Positions 19,104-29,192 of a stretch of 64,000 nt of DNA are shown here, one piece after another (the first letter of the stretch is position 1; every line of letters begins with the position of its first letter). Both the position numbers and the translations under genes were made by a program. This DNA comes from Limosilactobacillus rudii (GTDB lineage: Bacteria > Bacillota > Bacilli > Lactobacillales > Lactobacillaceae): positions 124,001 to 188,000 of the forward strand of contig NZ_JACIVB010000017.1 in the NCBI RefSeq assembly GCF_014145455.1, written 5' to 3'. Below the pieces are notes generated by a model, which was given only the letters and a program-made list of their open reading frames with translations, had not been told where the DNA came from and did not search any database.

Positions 19104-19200
19104 GAATGTTACACCTCCTTATGGACTCTGGCTCTTCTCTCCATTTGAGAAGAACAAGGAAAGTAGACGTCTGTACGTATACTCACAGACATAAAATATA
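19104..19200 (-). ncRNA. rpsF leader, possible S6:S18 autoregulatory element
   Basis: Minus-strand leader with two hairpins, GTCTGT...ACAGAC and TCTTCTC...GAGAGAAGA, then a CC-containing stretch and the ribosome site. An S6:S18-binding leader before rpsF is known across bacteria. Position and hairpins fit, but I could not verify the conserved bulge, so the call is tentative. Confidence 0.35.
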
Positions 19201-19305
19201 GCATAGATTTCTATTTAAAACAAGGAACATCTAACAAGAAATCCTAAATATTGCGGTCACTATTAATATATATACGCAAAATATCTACTTTCGCACTTTT
19301 TATTT

Positions 19306-21822
19306 TTAATTTTCTGTTGGTTGAGTTTGAGTATCGATAGCATCTAAGGCTTCAATATTGGAATCATCAGCTTCACTACTGTCATCTTCTTTGTCAACTT
19401 TTGCAATTGTAGCCACACGAGCACCATTATCCATCTTAATTAGGTGAACTCCAACTGCTGACCGACCAGTTTGCGATACAGTCTCAATTCCAAAACGGAT
19501 AATGACTCCCTGGTCAGTAACTAACATAATGTCCTCATTACCATCAACCGTGGTTAAACCAACAAGCGGTCCATTCTTAGCCGTCACATTAACCGTCTTT
19601 ACTCCAAGGCCACCACGACCCTTAATTGGATACTCCTTAGCAGCGGTTTGCTTTCCAAATCCATTTTCACTAATTACAAGTACATTACTATCAGGATTAA
19701 GCGGTGCCGCACCAATTACGTAGTCTTCACCACGCAAGCGAATACCACGAACTCCGGCTGCACTACGACCCATGGATCGAACAACAGATGATTTAAAACT
19801 AAGTGCGTAACCGTTATGTGTCCCAATAATCATCGGTTGATCCTCACTGATAACTTCAACATCAATCAATTCATCATTTTCGTGAAGATTAATTGCCTTT
19901 AAACCGTTACTTCGAATATTCTTAAATTCGGTAACAGCAGTTCGTTTAACGGTCCCCTGCTTAGTAGTAAAGAACAAGTACTTATCATCATCATTTGTTT
20001 CATGGGAAACATTAATAACCGCACTAATCTTTTCTTTATTGTTGATTCCAAGAAGGTTGATAATCGGAATTCCTTGCGCTGTTCGGCCATATTCAGGGAC
20101 TTCATACCCTTTCATTGAATATACCTTACCCGAATTTGTAAAGAAGAGCAGCATGTCATGGGTCGAACTTGAAATTAATTGTTCAATAAAATCATCTTTA
20201 TGAACACCCATTCCTTTAACACCACGGCCTCCACGATGCTGTGATTTAAATTCATCAACAGGCAATCGTTTAATGTAACCATTATGTGTTAAGGCAACAA
20301 TAATATCTTCTTCTTCGATTAGGTCTTCATCTTCAATATTAGTAATATCACCAACTTGAAGTTCTGTTCGACGATCGTCACCAAACCGCTTCTGAATTTC
20401 CATCAGCTCATCATAAATAATCTGGTTGATTCTCTCACGGTGAGCAAGAATATCCTTGTAATCAGCAATTGCTGCCATCAGTTTCTGATATTCATCCTCA
20501 ATTTTTTCACGTTCCAGTCCAGTTAACCGAACAAGTCGCATATCAAGGATTGCTTGTGCTTGGCGATCAGATAACCCATATTTGCCCATTAATTCATTTT
20601 TAGCTACTTCACTTGTTTGTGAACTACGAATGATGTTAATGATCGCATCAATATGATCTAATGCGATTCTTAATCCTTCGACAATATGTGCCCGATTCTG
20701 AGCTTTCTTTAAGTCAAACTCTGTCCGCCGACGAACAACTGATTCTTGATGTTCAAGGTAGTATTCCAAAATCTGCTTGAGACTTAGAATCTTTGGGGCA
20801 CCATTGACAATTGCTAGCATATTAAAATTAAAGGTGGTCTGCATCAACGTCATTTTATACAAATTATTTAAAATAACCTCTGCACTAGCATCACGACGAA
20901 CGTCAATGACAATCCGCATTCCATCACGGTCAGTTTCATCGTTTACATCAGTAATTCCATCAATATCCTTGTTACGTGCCAGTTCCGCAATTCGCTCAAT
21001 TAATTTGGCCTTATTTACCATGTACGGAATCTCATGAACAATAATCCGTTGCTTACCGTTCTTTTGTTCTTCAATATCAACCTTAGCCCGAACAATAATT
21101 GTTCCTCGACCAGACTCATAAGCTTTACGAATACCAGATTTCCCCATAACTACGCCACCAGTTGGAAAATCTGGTCCTGGAATTGCCTTCATCAATTCTT
21201 CAGTAGTAACATCCGGATTATCCATTAACATATGAATCCCGTTGATTACTTCACCAAGGTTATGGGTTGGAATGTTAGTTGCCATCCCAACGGCAATTCC
21301 CGAAGCACCATTCACTAATAAATTCGGGAAACGTGCAGGCAATACATCGGGTTCTTTCTCTGTTCCATCATAGTTATCATGAAAATCAACGGTATCTTTA
21401 TTAATATCGCGTAGCATTTCAACCGCAATCTTACTCATCTTAGCCTCAGTATAACGCATGGCAGCAGCGCCATCCCCATCAACTGAACCAAAGTTACCGT
21501 GACCATCAACTAACATATAACGATAGCTAAAATCTTGAGCCATTCGTACAAGCCCTTCATAAATCGAAGAATCACCATGAGGGTGGAATTTCCCCATTAC
21601 ATCCCCAACAATTCTGGCTGACTTTTTATATGGTTTATCAGGTGTAACCCCTAATTCATTCATTCCATATAAAATCCGTCGTTGTACTGGCTTCAATCCA
21701 TCACGAACATCAGGAAGCGCCCGTGAAACAATAACACTCATTGCATAATCTAAGAATGAGTTTTTCATTTGGCTCGTCAGATTTACATCCGTGATTCGAT
21801 TTGGCATATCATGTTCAGCCAA
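19306..21822 (-). CDS. gyrA: DNA gyrase subunit A
   Basis: 838 residues. The winged-helix/tower breakage-reunion region has catalytic Tyr124 in AMRYTEAKM. The C-terminal beta-pinwheel has the GyrA box [10 protein letters not shown]. In the quinolone region the residues are Ser85 and Glu89 (HGDSSIYEG), the susceptible-type pair for lactobacilli. It lies about 42 bases downstream of gyrB. Confidence 0.98.
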   Translation of the reverse strand: MAEHDMPNRITDVNLTSQMKNSFLDYAMSVIVSRALPDVRDGLKPVQRRILYGMNELGVTPDKPYKKSARIVGDVMGKFHPHGDSSIYEGLVRMAQDFSYRYMLVDGHGNFGSVDGDGAAAMRYTEAKMSKIAVEMLRDINKDTVDFHDNYDGTEKEPDVLPARFPNLLVNGASGIAVGMATNIPTHNLGEVINGIHMLMDNPDVTTEELMKAIPGPDFPTGGVVMGKSGIRKAYESGRGTIIVRAKVDIEEQKNGKQRIIVHEIPYMVNKAKLIERIAELARNKDIDGITDVNDETDRDGMRIVIDVRRDASAEVILNNLYKMTLMQTTFNFNMLAIVNGAPKILSLKQILEYYLEHQESVVRRRTEFDLKKAQNRAHIVEGLRIALDHIDAIINIIRSSQTSEVAKNELMGKYGLSDRQAQAILDMRLVRLTGLEREKIEDEYQKLMAAIADYKDILAHRERINQIIYDELMEIQKRFGDDRRTELQVGDITNIEDEDLIEEEDIIVALTHNGYIKRLPVDEFKSQHRGGRGVKGMGVHKDDFIEQLISSSTHDMLLFFTNSGKVYSMKGYEVPEYGRTAQGIPIINLLGINNKEKISAVINVSHETNDDDKYLFFTTKQGTVKRTAVTEFKNIRSNGLKAINLHENDELIDVEVISEDQPMIIGTHNGYALSFKSSVVRSMGRSAAGVRGIRLRGEDYVIGAAPLNPDSNVLVISENGFGKQTAAKEYPIKGRGGLGVKTVNVTAKNGPLVGLTTVDGNEDIMLVTDQGVIIRFGIETVSQTGRSAVGVHLIKMDNGARVATIAKVDKEDDSSEADDSNIEALDAIDTQTQPTEN

Positions 21823-21864
21823 TGTCGTTCCTCCTTTTTTGTATCAACAGCAAGTATTACTCAA

Positions 21865-23814
21865 CTATAGGTCAAGGTTTTCAACAAATTTAGCATTTTC
21901 TTCGATAAAGTCTCGACGTGGACCAACTTTAGTTCCCATTAACATTGGAAAAATCTGGTCTGCCTGTTCTGCGTCGTCTAATTTTACCCGGAGCAAATGA
22001 CGATTTTCAGGATCCATCGTTGTTTCCCATAATTGTTCAGCATCCATTTCACCAAGTCCCTTGTACCGTTGAATAACTGGCTTAGGGCTTGGCTGTAGTG
22101 AACTTACTACTTGTTCCAATTCTTCATCGGAATCAATATACTTAACAAATTTTCCTTGCCGTACTTGATATAGCGGTGGCTGGGCAATATAAACATAACC
22201 GTGCGTAATCATTGGCTTCATGAAGCGGTAGAACAACGTAAGAAGCAATGTCCGAATGTGCGCACCATCTACATCAGCATCGGTCATAATAATCAACTTG
22301 TGGTAATTTGCTTTCGTAATGTCAAAGTCATCGCCAAAACCGGTCCCTAGCGCCGTAAATAATGAACGAATCTCATCGTTGGCAAGTACACGGTCAAGAG
22401 TAGCTTTTTCCACGTTTAAGATTTTTCCTCGAATAGGTAAAATTGCCTGAGTTAATCGTGATCGTCCCTGTTTAGCAGAACCACCAGCCGAGTCTCCCTC
22501 GACAATAAATAATTCTGAAATTTCTGGATCTTTACTGGTATTATCAGCAAGCTTACCAGGTAAATTACTAATCTCAAGACCGCTCTTCTTCCGTGTAACT
22601 TCACGTGCCCGCTTAGCTGCTACCCGTGCTTTGGAAGCAAGCTGCCCCTTTTCAATAATTTGTCGCGCTTCATCAGGATGCTCTAATAAGAAACGATTGA
22701 ATGTAGCTGCAAAGACATGATCTGTTGCTGTCCGTGCATCCGAATTTCCTAATTTTGTCTTAGTCTGACCCTCAAATTGTGGATCAGGGTGCTTAATTGA
22801 AACAACAGCAGTTAGTCCTTCACGAACATCATCCCCGGATAAAGTCTCATTAACTTTAAGAACACCTGCTTTATGACCATAATCATTGATTACCCGCGTT
22901 AATGCCATCTTAAATCCGGTTTCATGCGTTCCACCTTCATAAGTGTGAATGTTGTTAGTAAATGTCAGCAAGTTACTACGGTAAGAATCGGTATACTGCA
23001 TCGATACTTCGACCGTAATATCATTTTCCTTACCCTCAACATAAATTGGCGGGTCAAAAAGAACATCTTGTTTTTCATTAAGATATTCAACATAGTGTCG
23101 AATACCACCTTCATAATGAAATTCCTTTTGTTCATGGTTTTTGTCTCGCAGATCTTCAATTGTAATCTTAAGACCCTTATTTAAGAATGCTAATTCACGC
23201 AAACGGTCAGTTAACGTTTTAATGTTATACGTTGTTGTTTCGCGGAAGATTTCCGGATCCGGCTTAAAATGAACGGTGGTCCCATGCTCTGACTCAGCTA
23301 AGCCTTCCTCAATAACCTTCATTCCAGTTTTAACATGACCATGGTCAAAATCCATGTAATACTTTTTACCTTGACGAGCAACTTTTACATCCAATTCGGT
23401 CGATAAGGCGTTTACTACCGAGGCTCCCACACCGTGAAGACCTCCTGAAACTTTATATCCGCCACCGCCAAATTTACCACCAGCATGTAGGACAGTAAAT
23501 ACTGTTTCTAACGCCGGTTTACCGGTTTCCTTTTGAGTATCAACAGGAATTCCTCGTCCATTATCCTTTACAGTAATACTATTGTCAGGATTAACAATAA
23601 CGTTGATTTCGTCACAAAAGCCTGCTAATGCTTCATCAATCCCATTATCAACAATTTCCCAAACCAGGTGGTGAAGTCCTTGCGCGGATGTAGATCCGAT
23701 GTACATTCCTGGACGTTTTCTAACCGCATCTAATCCCTTTAAAACTTGAATTTGACTAGCATCATATTCGCTAGCCAATTCAGCTTTGTTTTCTTTTTGT
23801 TGTTCGTTGCTCAC
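21865..23814 (-). CDS. gyrB: DNA gyrase subunit B
   Basis: 649 residues. GHKL ATPase motifs are [19 protein letters not shown] and [14 protein letters not shown]. The TOPRIM domain has [13 protein letters not shown] and DADVDGAHI. The start overlaps the recF stop by four bases, so the two are translationally coupled. Confidence 0.98.
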   Translation of the reverse strand: MSNEQQKENKAELASEYDASQIQVLKGLDAVRKRPGMYIGSTSAQGLHHLVWEIVDNGIDEALAGFCDEINVIVNPDNSITVKDNGRGIPVDTQKETGKPALETVFTVLHAGGKFGGGGYKVSGGLHGVGASVVNALSTELDVKVARQGKKYYMDFDHGHVKTGMKVIEEGLAESEHGTTVHFKPDPEIFRETTTYNIKTLTDRLRELAFLNKGLKITIEDLRDKNHEQKEFHYEGGIRHYVEYLNEKQDVLFDPPIYVEGKENDITVEVSMQYTDSYRSNLLTFTNNIHTYEGGTHETGFKMALTRVINDYGHKAGVLKVNETLSGDDVREGLTAVVSIKHPDPQFEGQTKTKLGNSDARTATDHVFAATFNRFLLEHPDEARQIIEKGQLASKARVAAKRAREVTRKKSGLEISNLPGKLADNTSKDPEISELFIVEGDSAGGSAKQGRSRLTQAILPIRGKILNVEKATLDRVLANDEIRSLFTALGTGFGDDFDITKANYHKLIIMTDADVDGAHIRTLLLTLFYRFMKPMITHGYVYIAQPPLYQVRQGKFVKYIDSDEELEQVVSSLQPSPKPVIQRYKGLGEMDAEQLWETTMDPENRHLLRVKLDDAEQADQIFPMLMGTKVGPRRDFIEENAKFVENLDL

Positions 23815-24932
23815 TTTACTTCCTCCTTCAAAGTGCCGTGCTCAATTGCAAAAATCGTGGGTTCATTAATTAACTGTCGCGCAACATCGCTTAAACTAGT
23901 CGTTGTTAAAAATGTCTGAACTTTATTTTGAATTGCTGTTAATAAGTGTGTCTGGCGAATTGTATCAAGTTCGGATAACACGTCATCTAATAGCAAAAGC
24001 GGATATTCACCTGTTTGTTCTTTCATTAAGTCTATTTCGGCTAGCTTAACTGATAAGGCTGTTGTTCGCTGCTGTCCTTGTGACCCAAACGCTTGGACAT
24101 TCTTATTGTTTACCAAAAAGCGAATGTCATCTCGGTGTGGTCCGTAAATCGTTGTTCCTTGTTCAATTTCACGACTTTCATTATCTTGATATAGCTTAAA
24201 AAGATCTTGATACGCTTGTTCAACAGTCGTCTCATCACTAATTTTTAATTGATTTACATACTCTAATTGTAATTTTTCTTGATTTAGAGAAATCTCTTGA
24301 TGCAAATCAGCCGCCCATTTTTCGAGATGCTTTAAGAAATGTTGACGAGCCACAATCACTTCCGCACCAAAAGCCGCAAGCTGATCTGACAATACGCCTA
24401 AAAGTACACGATCAGTTTGTTGTTTGTATTTTAATTGCTTTAAATATTTATTTCGTTGACGCAATAAAGTTCGATATTGTCCGGCATTATAGAGGTATTT
24501 ACTACTCATCTGACTAAATTCACGATCCATAAAATGTCGTCGTAATGCAGGCGATCCCTTTACCAACGTGAGGTCTTCTGGAGCAAATAAAATTGCATTT
24601 AGTTGACCAACATATTGCGATAAACGCGCCTGTTCAAGATGATTTACCTTTGCCTTTTTGCCCTTACTGGTAAGCTGTAATTCCAGCGGTACTTTTCCGA
24701 TACTTTTTTGAACGGTTCCACTAACTAGCGCTGATTTTTCTTGCCAATTAATAAGATCCCGATCATTACTTGTCCGATGACTCTTAGTAAGAGAAAGAAC
24801 ATAAATTGCTTCTAGCATATTAGTCTTTCCCTGTGCATTATGACCAATTAAAACGTTCACTCCAGGATTGAAGTGAACGGTTAGATCCTGATAATTTCGA
24901 AAGTGGTGTAAATGCAACTCCGTCAGAATCAT
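23811..24932 (-). CDS. recF: RecF recombination/gap-repair ATPase
   Basis: 373 residues, SMC-like. Walker A is [13 protein letters not shown] (about 30-42), the signature region is [17 protein letters not shown] and Walker B is [12 protein letters not shown]. With RecO and RecR it loads RecA at single-strand gaps. It sits between yaaA and gyrB, the standard arrangement. Confidence 0.97.
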   Translation of the reverse strand: MILTELHLHHFRNYQDLTVHFNPGVNVLIGHNAQGKTNMLEAIYVLSLTKSHRTSNDRDLINWQEKSALVSGTVQKSIGKVPLELQLTSKGKKAKVNHLEQARLSQYVGQLNAILFAPEDLTLVKGSPALRRHFMDREFSQMSSKYLYNAGQYRTLLRQRNKYLKQLKYKQQTDRVLLGVLSDQLAAFGAEVIVARQHFLKHLEKWAADLHQEISLNQEKLQLEYVNQLKISDETTVEQAYQDLFKLYQDNESREIEQGTTIYGPHRDDIRFLVNNKNVQAFGSQGQQRTTALSVKLAEIDLMKEQTGEYPLLLLDDVLSELDTIRQTHLLTAIQNKVQTFLTTTSLSDVARQLINEPTIFAIEHGTLKEEVK

Positions 24933-24940
24933 ACTTATCC

Positions 24941-25171
24941 CTACTTACTTTTAATAACAAATAATTGGTGATCTGGGACTAAAATCTTGTCTTCAGGATA
25001 TAATTTACGTCCACGGCGATCATCTGGTTCATCATTTACTAATACTGTATTTTCTTTTAGGAACCATTTGGCTGCCCCACCAGTAGGAATGATTCCTTCT
25101 TCCTTAAGCAACTGTCCTAATGTAATAAAAGGACTGTCAATCAATATTGACTTTTCTTCCAATTTTTTCAC
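24941..25171 (-). CDS. yaaA: S4-domain RNA-binding protein YaaA
   Basis: 76 residues forming one S4-like domain (FITLGQLLKEEGIIPTGGAAKWFL...GRKLYPEDKI). It is the conserved small gene just before recF in Firmicutes, implicated in ribosome-related RNA binding. The stop is eight bases from the recF start. Confidence 0.93.
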   Translation of the reverse strand: MKKLEEKSILIDSPFITLGQLLKEEGIIPTGGAAKWFLKENTVLVNDEPDDRRGRKLYPEDKILVPDHQLFVIKSK

Positions 25172-25185
25172 CTACTTCAATTTAT

Positions 25186-25194
25186 ATTATACCA
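25186..25194 (-). promoter_or_regulatory. Extended -10 promoter for yaaA-recF-gyrB-gyrA
   Basis: On the minus strand TGGTATAAT, about 20 bases before the yaaA start. The -35 region is weak. Confidence 0.6.
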
Positions 25195-25345
25195 CATAAT
25201 TTGAGCTAAATTTGCGTTATTAGCCGTTCTAAGCGCATTAACTTTATTTAACCATTTTTTTCAAAACCAAGTTAAATTTGCTCTATGGTCAAAAATTTGA
25301 ACATGAGCAGAAATTACCCGTTAATTTTATTCCCTGACTAACTAG

Positions 25346-25387
25346 GAAAGCGGCTAGAAGAAAATTAATTTTCTTCTAGCCGCTTTC
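25346..25387. repeat. Perfect 42-base palindrome downstream of dnaN
   Basis: Two exact 21-base arms with no spacer, from GAAAGCGGCTAGAAG to CTTCTAGCCGCTTTC, lie 43 bases after the dnaN stop. It could end the dnaA-dnaN transcript, but no T run follows on either strand. Confidence 0.9.
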
Positions 25388-25429
25388 TAATTCTTAGATA
25401 GTGCGGAAAATAATCAAGAACTAATTTGA

Positions 25430-26572
25430 TTAGAATGTTCGCACTGGAGTAATTAAGTGAACAAAATTCTCTTGATCTTCTGTTGGAACTAAGGTAAATG
25501 GACGTAATGGCGATGTAAATGAGATTTTAATTGTCGCTTGGCCAAATGACCGTAGTGCATCCTTCATATAGTTAGGATTGAAGGAAATTTCCAAATCATT
25601 TCCTTCAAGTGCAGTAGTTGCTACTTCTTCTTCAACAGTTCCAATATCCGGAGAGTCACCACTAATGCGGACAAGATTTTCTGATGGTTTGAGACTCAAT
25701 TTAACAACATCATTACGGCTTTCATGTGAAAGTAATGACGCACGCTCAATTGATGCTAAAAAGCTTCCAGCCTCAAGTTCAACCGTTGTATCAGCGGTAT
25801 CAGGAATTAACTGGCTAGTTTCTGGATAGTTTCCTTCAAGTAATCGTGAGTAAAAGTGAGTATTGCCGAAGATAAACAGTACTTGGTTTTCAGTTACCTG
25901 CATTTGCACATCTTCATGAACGTCACTAATCATTCCCGATAGTTCTTCCATACTCTTACCCGGAATAATGACGTCAAAATCAAAGTTATTATCAATATTT
26001 TCTAAGGCAACTTTCCGTTGTGCCAATCGATGGCTGTCAGTTGCCACAGCCGTTAAAGTTCCATTTTTTAAAGTAAAGTGAATACCCGCAAGAATTGGAC
26101 GGCTCTCCTGCTTAGAAACTGCAATTACTGTTTGCCGAATTACTTCTTTTAGCATGTCATTTGGTAGGGTAACTGTTTTATCGGTTTCAACTTCTGGTAA
26201 GTGGGGGAAGTTTTCTGCATCTTGACCGTTAATTTGGAATTTAGCAGATCCAGATGTGATGTCAGCCTGAAATCCGCTTGTAACTGCAATAGTTACTTTC
26301 TTGTCTGGGAGTTTTTTTACAATATCACTGAAAAAACGTGCTGGTAATACTATTGATCCTGTTTCTTCAATGGTTAGATCATTGTCGGCATTATTTGCAT
26401 CAATAACGCTTTCGATTGTGATGTCAGAATTACTCCCAGTTAACACAATGTTGTCGTTATTTACGACCATTTTTAGTCCAGTCAGGATTGGAATAGTTGT
26501 TTTAGATGATATTGCTCGAAGCACGTTGCTTAATTGACTAATAAATGCAGTTCGGTTGATTGTGAAATTCAT
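25430..26572 (-). CDS. dnaN: DNA polymerase III beta subunit (sliding clamp)
   Basis: 380 residues with the three repeated clamp domains of about 125 residues each. It begins MNFTINRTAFISQLSNVLRAI and ends with the conserved LITPVRTF-type tail. It follows dnaA, separated by the unwinding part of the origin. Confidence 0.98.
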   Translation of the reverse strand: MNFTINRTAFISQLSNVLRAISSKTTIPILTGLKMVVNNDNIVLTGSNSDITIESVIDANNADNDLTIEETGSIVLPARFFSDIVKKLPDKKVTIAVTSGFQADITSGSAKFQINGQDAENFPHLPEVETDKTVTLPNDMLKEVIRQTVIAVSKQESRPILAGIHFTLKNGTLTAVATDSHRLAQRKVALENIDNNFDFDVIIPGKSMEELSGMISDVHEDVQMQVTENQVLFIFGNTHFYSRLLEGNYPETSQLIPDTADTTVELEAGSFLASIERASLLSHESRNDVVKLSLKPSENLVRISGDSPDIGTVEEEVATTALEGNDLEISFNPNYMKDALRSFGQATIKISFTSPLRPFTLVPTEDQENFVHLITPVRTF

Positions 26573-26748
26573 AATGTTCAGTCCTTTTTGAATGAGTATA
26601 TAAATATATTTAATAGTTTAAAATATAGTCGTAGTAGTAGGGCTTGTTAATATTGTGGATAAGTTTAAAAAGCTTATGTTTATCAAGTTATCCACCTGTT
26701 GATAACTTGTGGATAACTTTGAGGATAATTGTACTACTTGTCCACAAC
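26573..26748. other. oriC: oriC, unwinding part (dnaA-dnaN gap)
   Basis: Holds an AT-rich stretch (about 26585-26625), a run of TAG trios (TAGTCGTAGTAGTAG, 26626-26640), then GGGC and several DnaA boxes. TGTGGATAA occurs at 26654-26662 and 26708-26716; TTATCCACC is at 26688-26696 and TTGTCCACA at 26738-26746. This order (trios, GC-rich step, boxes) matches the basal unwinding system described in Bacillus. Confidence 0.88.
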
Positions 26749-28071
26749 TTATGAGCGAAGTTTAGCTTTTAACTTAGTAATATCGTTTTGTAAGTCGGTA
26801 TCTTTTTTTAGTTCTGCTTCAATTTTATCGATGGCATGTAAAACTGTAGTGTGATCTTTACCGCCAAATTCATTTCCAATCTTTGGAAGTGAAGAATCGG
26901 TAAGCTCGCGTGATAGGTACATTGCAATCTGTCGTGGCATGACAATTTGCTTGACTCGTTTCTTACCAAGAATGTCGCTCTGGGTGATGTTATAGAAAGC
27001 AGCAACCTGTTTTTGAATTGTTGCGATTGTAATTTCTGTGTTGGCAGCACGATGAAGGCCTTTTAATGCCTGTGAAGCGAGACTCGGTGTAATACGTTCT
27101 CCGCTAAGATTTGCGAAAGCTTGAACTTTAGTGAGTGCACCTTCGAGTTCCCGAATATTGGTATCGATTTGACCGGCAATGTAATTAAGCGTGTCATTAC
27201 CAATATCGATGTGATCTTCTTCAACCTTGCTACGTAAAATTGCAATCCGTGTTTCAAGATCAGGAGGGGTTATCTCAACGGTAAGTCCCCAGCGGAAACG
27301 TGAAACAAGACGATCTTGTAGTTCAGGGATCTCATTTGGAATTCGATCAGAAGTCATAACAATTTGTTTTTTGCGGTCATGGAGAGCATTAAAAGTATTG
27401 AAAAATTCAAGTTGAGTTCCCTCTTTATTAGCAAGAAACTGAATATCATCAATTAGTAATAAGTCCAAATTTCGATACTCTTCACGTAGTTGTTCAGTTG
27501 TATTATTTCGAATAGCGTTAATGTAATCATTAGTAAAGTCTTCACTAGTTACGTACTTGACGCGGGCGTTTGGGTTAACTTGCAACATATGGTTACCGAT
27601 AGCTTCCATTAGGTGTGTCTTTCCTAAACCAACACCCCCATAGATAAATAGTGGGTTGTAAAGACTACCAGGGCTTTCAGCAACAGCAAATGCAGCAGCA
27701 TGTGCCATTTTATTTCCTTCTCCAACAACGAATGTTCCAAAATTATAATGTGGATTTAATGGAGTATCCATCTCAAAAGAAGGAGTCACGTCTTTTGGAT
27801 TTTTAGTATTTGTGTAGGTAAATTCTCCCTCTAAAATGTAACGAGGCTCAATAGAGCGGCCTAATTCACGTTGAGCAAAATCTTTAAGCTGCGTATTTAA
27901 ATTTTTACGCCAAAAATCGCGGTGCACCGGTGTGGGCACCTCAATTTCTAGTTGATTTTGAGAGAGAGAAATTGCTTTTGCCGGAGCAATCAAAGTGTCA
28001 AAGGTAACCGGAGTGGTATCCTGACGAAATGAATTTTGGATCGCTTCCCACAGAGAATCGAGCTCAGTCAA
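26749..28071 (-). CDS. dnaA: Chromosomal replication initiator DnaA
   Basis: 440 residues. Domain I spans about 1-80, followed by a short linker and the AAA+ core with Walker A YGGVGLGKTH and Walker B LLLIDDIQF. The C-terminal DNA-binding domain carries the signature FGGKDHTTVLHA. DnaA-box clusters on both sides imply autoregulation as well as origin firing. Confidence 0.99.
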   Translation of the reverse strand: MTELDSLWEAIQNSFRQDTTPVTFDTLIAPAKAISLSQNQLEIEVPTPVHRDFWRKNLNTQLKDFAQRELGRSIEPRYILEGEFTYTNTKNPKDVTPSFEMDTPLNPHYNFGTFVVGEGNKMAHAAAFAVAESPGSLYNPLFIYGGVGLGKTHLMEAIGNHMLQVNPNARVKYVTSEDFTNDYINAIRNNTTEQLREEYRNLDLLLIDDIQFLANKEGTQLEFFNTFNALHDRKKQIVMTSDRIPNEIPELQDRLVSRFRWGLTVEITPPDLETRIAILRSKVEEDHIDIGNDTLNYIAGQIDTNIRELEGALTKVQAFANLSGERITPSLASQALKGLHRAANTEITIATIQKQVAAFYNITQSDILGKKRVKQIVMPRQIAMYLSRELTDSSLPKIGNEFGGKDHTTVLHAIDKIEAELKKDTDLQNDITKLKAKLRS

Positions 28072-28440
28072 AATAATTCCCCCTAAAGTATTAAATTACA
28101 AACGGTATTTTATCATTACATGAAGAAGTTTTCCACAGCCAAGTGGATAATAATAAAAAAGTTTGCACAACGCTGTGTGTAAATTAGTCAGTCACTTGTG
28201 CAAAAGAACTAAAGTAATATTGAAATATTAGTTATCCACAAAATAGTGTTAATATAAGATGCATATATATCAAGGATAAGGAGAGTTTTCAACAGGATAG
28301 AACCTGCTTGTGGATAACTTTATCAACAAGTGTGGAATTGGGGATAAGCATTGAATAACCTTGTTGATAACTTGTCCACAAATAATTAATTTACACAACG
28401 CTGTGGATTATTTTGAGGGTTATGTTAATAACTAAAAAAA
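28072..28440. other. oriC: oriC, DnaA-box cluster upstream of dnaA
   Basis: No gene. Exact boxes are TTATCCACA at 28232-28240 and TGTGGATAA at 28309-28317. Near matches are AGTGGATAA (28142-28150), TTGTCCACA (28372-28380) and TGTGGATTA (28402-28410). The 12-mer CACAACGCTGTG occurs at 28166-28177 and 28394-28405, framing the cluster. The dnaA promoter must lie here, but I could not place it confidently. Confidence 0.88.
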
Positions 28441-28479
28441 TTTAAATAAAAATTCATCGTTTAATAATTTCGTTAAATG

Positions 28480-28488
28480 TGGTATACT
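28480..28488 (+). promoter_or_regulatory. Extended -10 promoter of rpmH
   Basis: TGGTATACT, an extended -10 box, about 75 bases before rpmH. The -35 region is poor. Confidence 0.65.
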
Positions 28489-28563
28489 ACCAAAGTATGT
28501 TTGAAGAGATCGTCTTTTAGACTCTAGAAACCAAACCATTGAAATAATAGGAGGTGCAATTGT

Positions 28564-28698
28564 ATGAAGCGCACGTTTCAACCAAAGAAGCGTCACCGTG
28601 CACGTGTCCATGGCTTCCGTAAGCGCATGAGCACCAGTAACGGCCGTAAGGTATTAGCACGTCGGCGTCAAAAGGGCAGAAAAGTATTATCTGCATAA
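28564..28698 (+). CDS. rpmH: 50S ribosomal protein L34
   Basis: 44 residues, very basic: [20 protein letters not shown] and so on to [14 protein letters not shown] precedes the ATG. It is the first gene to the right of the origin, the universal position. A terminator follows directly. Confidence 0.98.
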   Translation: MKRTFQPKKRHRARVHGFRKRMSTSNGRKVLARRRQKGRKVLSA

Positions 28699-28703
28699 CC
28701 ACG

Positions 28704-28727
28704 GCCACTTTTATAGTGGCTTTTTTT
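28704..28727 (+). terminator. Intrinsic terminator of rpmH
   Basis: GCCACT / AGTGGC stem with TTTAT loop, then T7. Confidence 0.9.
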
Positions 28728-28787
28728 ATTGTGTGGGGCAGGGCAGTCAGCTTGGCGAGCCATTGGAATCGTTAAAGTTGTCGTACG

Positions 28788-28828
28788 CCCAGCCCCTATT
28801 TTTATATCTACTTAAAATAAGGCTGGGG
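28788..28828 (+). promoter_or_regulatory. Hairpin covering the rnpA ribosome-binding site
   Basis: CCCAGCC (28788-28794) pairs with GGCTGGG (28821-28827), and the inner CTATTTT pairs with AAAATA. The 3' arm is the presumed Shine-Dalgarno region of rnpA (ATG at 28836), so the fold would mask it. Confidence 0.5.
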
Positions 28829-28835
28829 ATTATAT

Positions 28836-29189
28836 ATGAGAAAATCATATCGTGTCAAAAAGGAAAGTGAGTTTCAACGGGTTTTTGAAACCCATAATTC
28901 CGTAGCCAACCATAAATTTGTCGTATATCAAATGGAAAAACCAGGACAAAAGCATTTTCGTGTAGGTATTTCTGTTGGTAAGAAAATAGGAAATGCTGTT
29001 CATCGTAATTGGGTAAAGCGTCGAATTCGTCAAACGCTATTAGAGGTAAAGCCACAGTTACGTACGGATGTTGATTTCTTGGTAATTGCACGTCCAGCGG
29101 CAGATGGGTTATCAATGGCAGAAACAAAGAAAAACCTAGTGCATGTATTACAACGAGCACATTTGTTAGATGAAAAAAGTGAGGATTAG
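28836..29189 (+). CDS. rnpA: Ribonuclease P protein component
   Basis: 117 residues beginning [17 protein letters not shown]. The RNR-type RNA-binding motif reads [11 protein letters not shown] (about 55-65). It assists RNase P RNA in tRNA 5' maturation. The ribosome site is unusual (GGCTGGGG) and lies in a hairpin. yidC starts three bases after the stop. Confidence 0.97.
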   Translation: MRKSYRVKKESEFQRVFETHNSVANHKFVVYQMEKPGQKHFRVGISVGKKIGNAVHRNWVKRRIRQTLLEVKPQLRTDVDFLVIARPAADGLSMAETKKNLVHVLQRAHLLDEKSED

Positions 29190-29192
29190 GGT

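Noticed and set aside
26573-28440. Repeated TTATCCACA-like sequences considered as a CRISPR or other repeat array
   Set aside because: They are 9-base DnaA boxes on both strands with irregular spacing.
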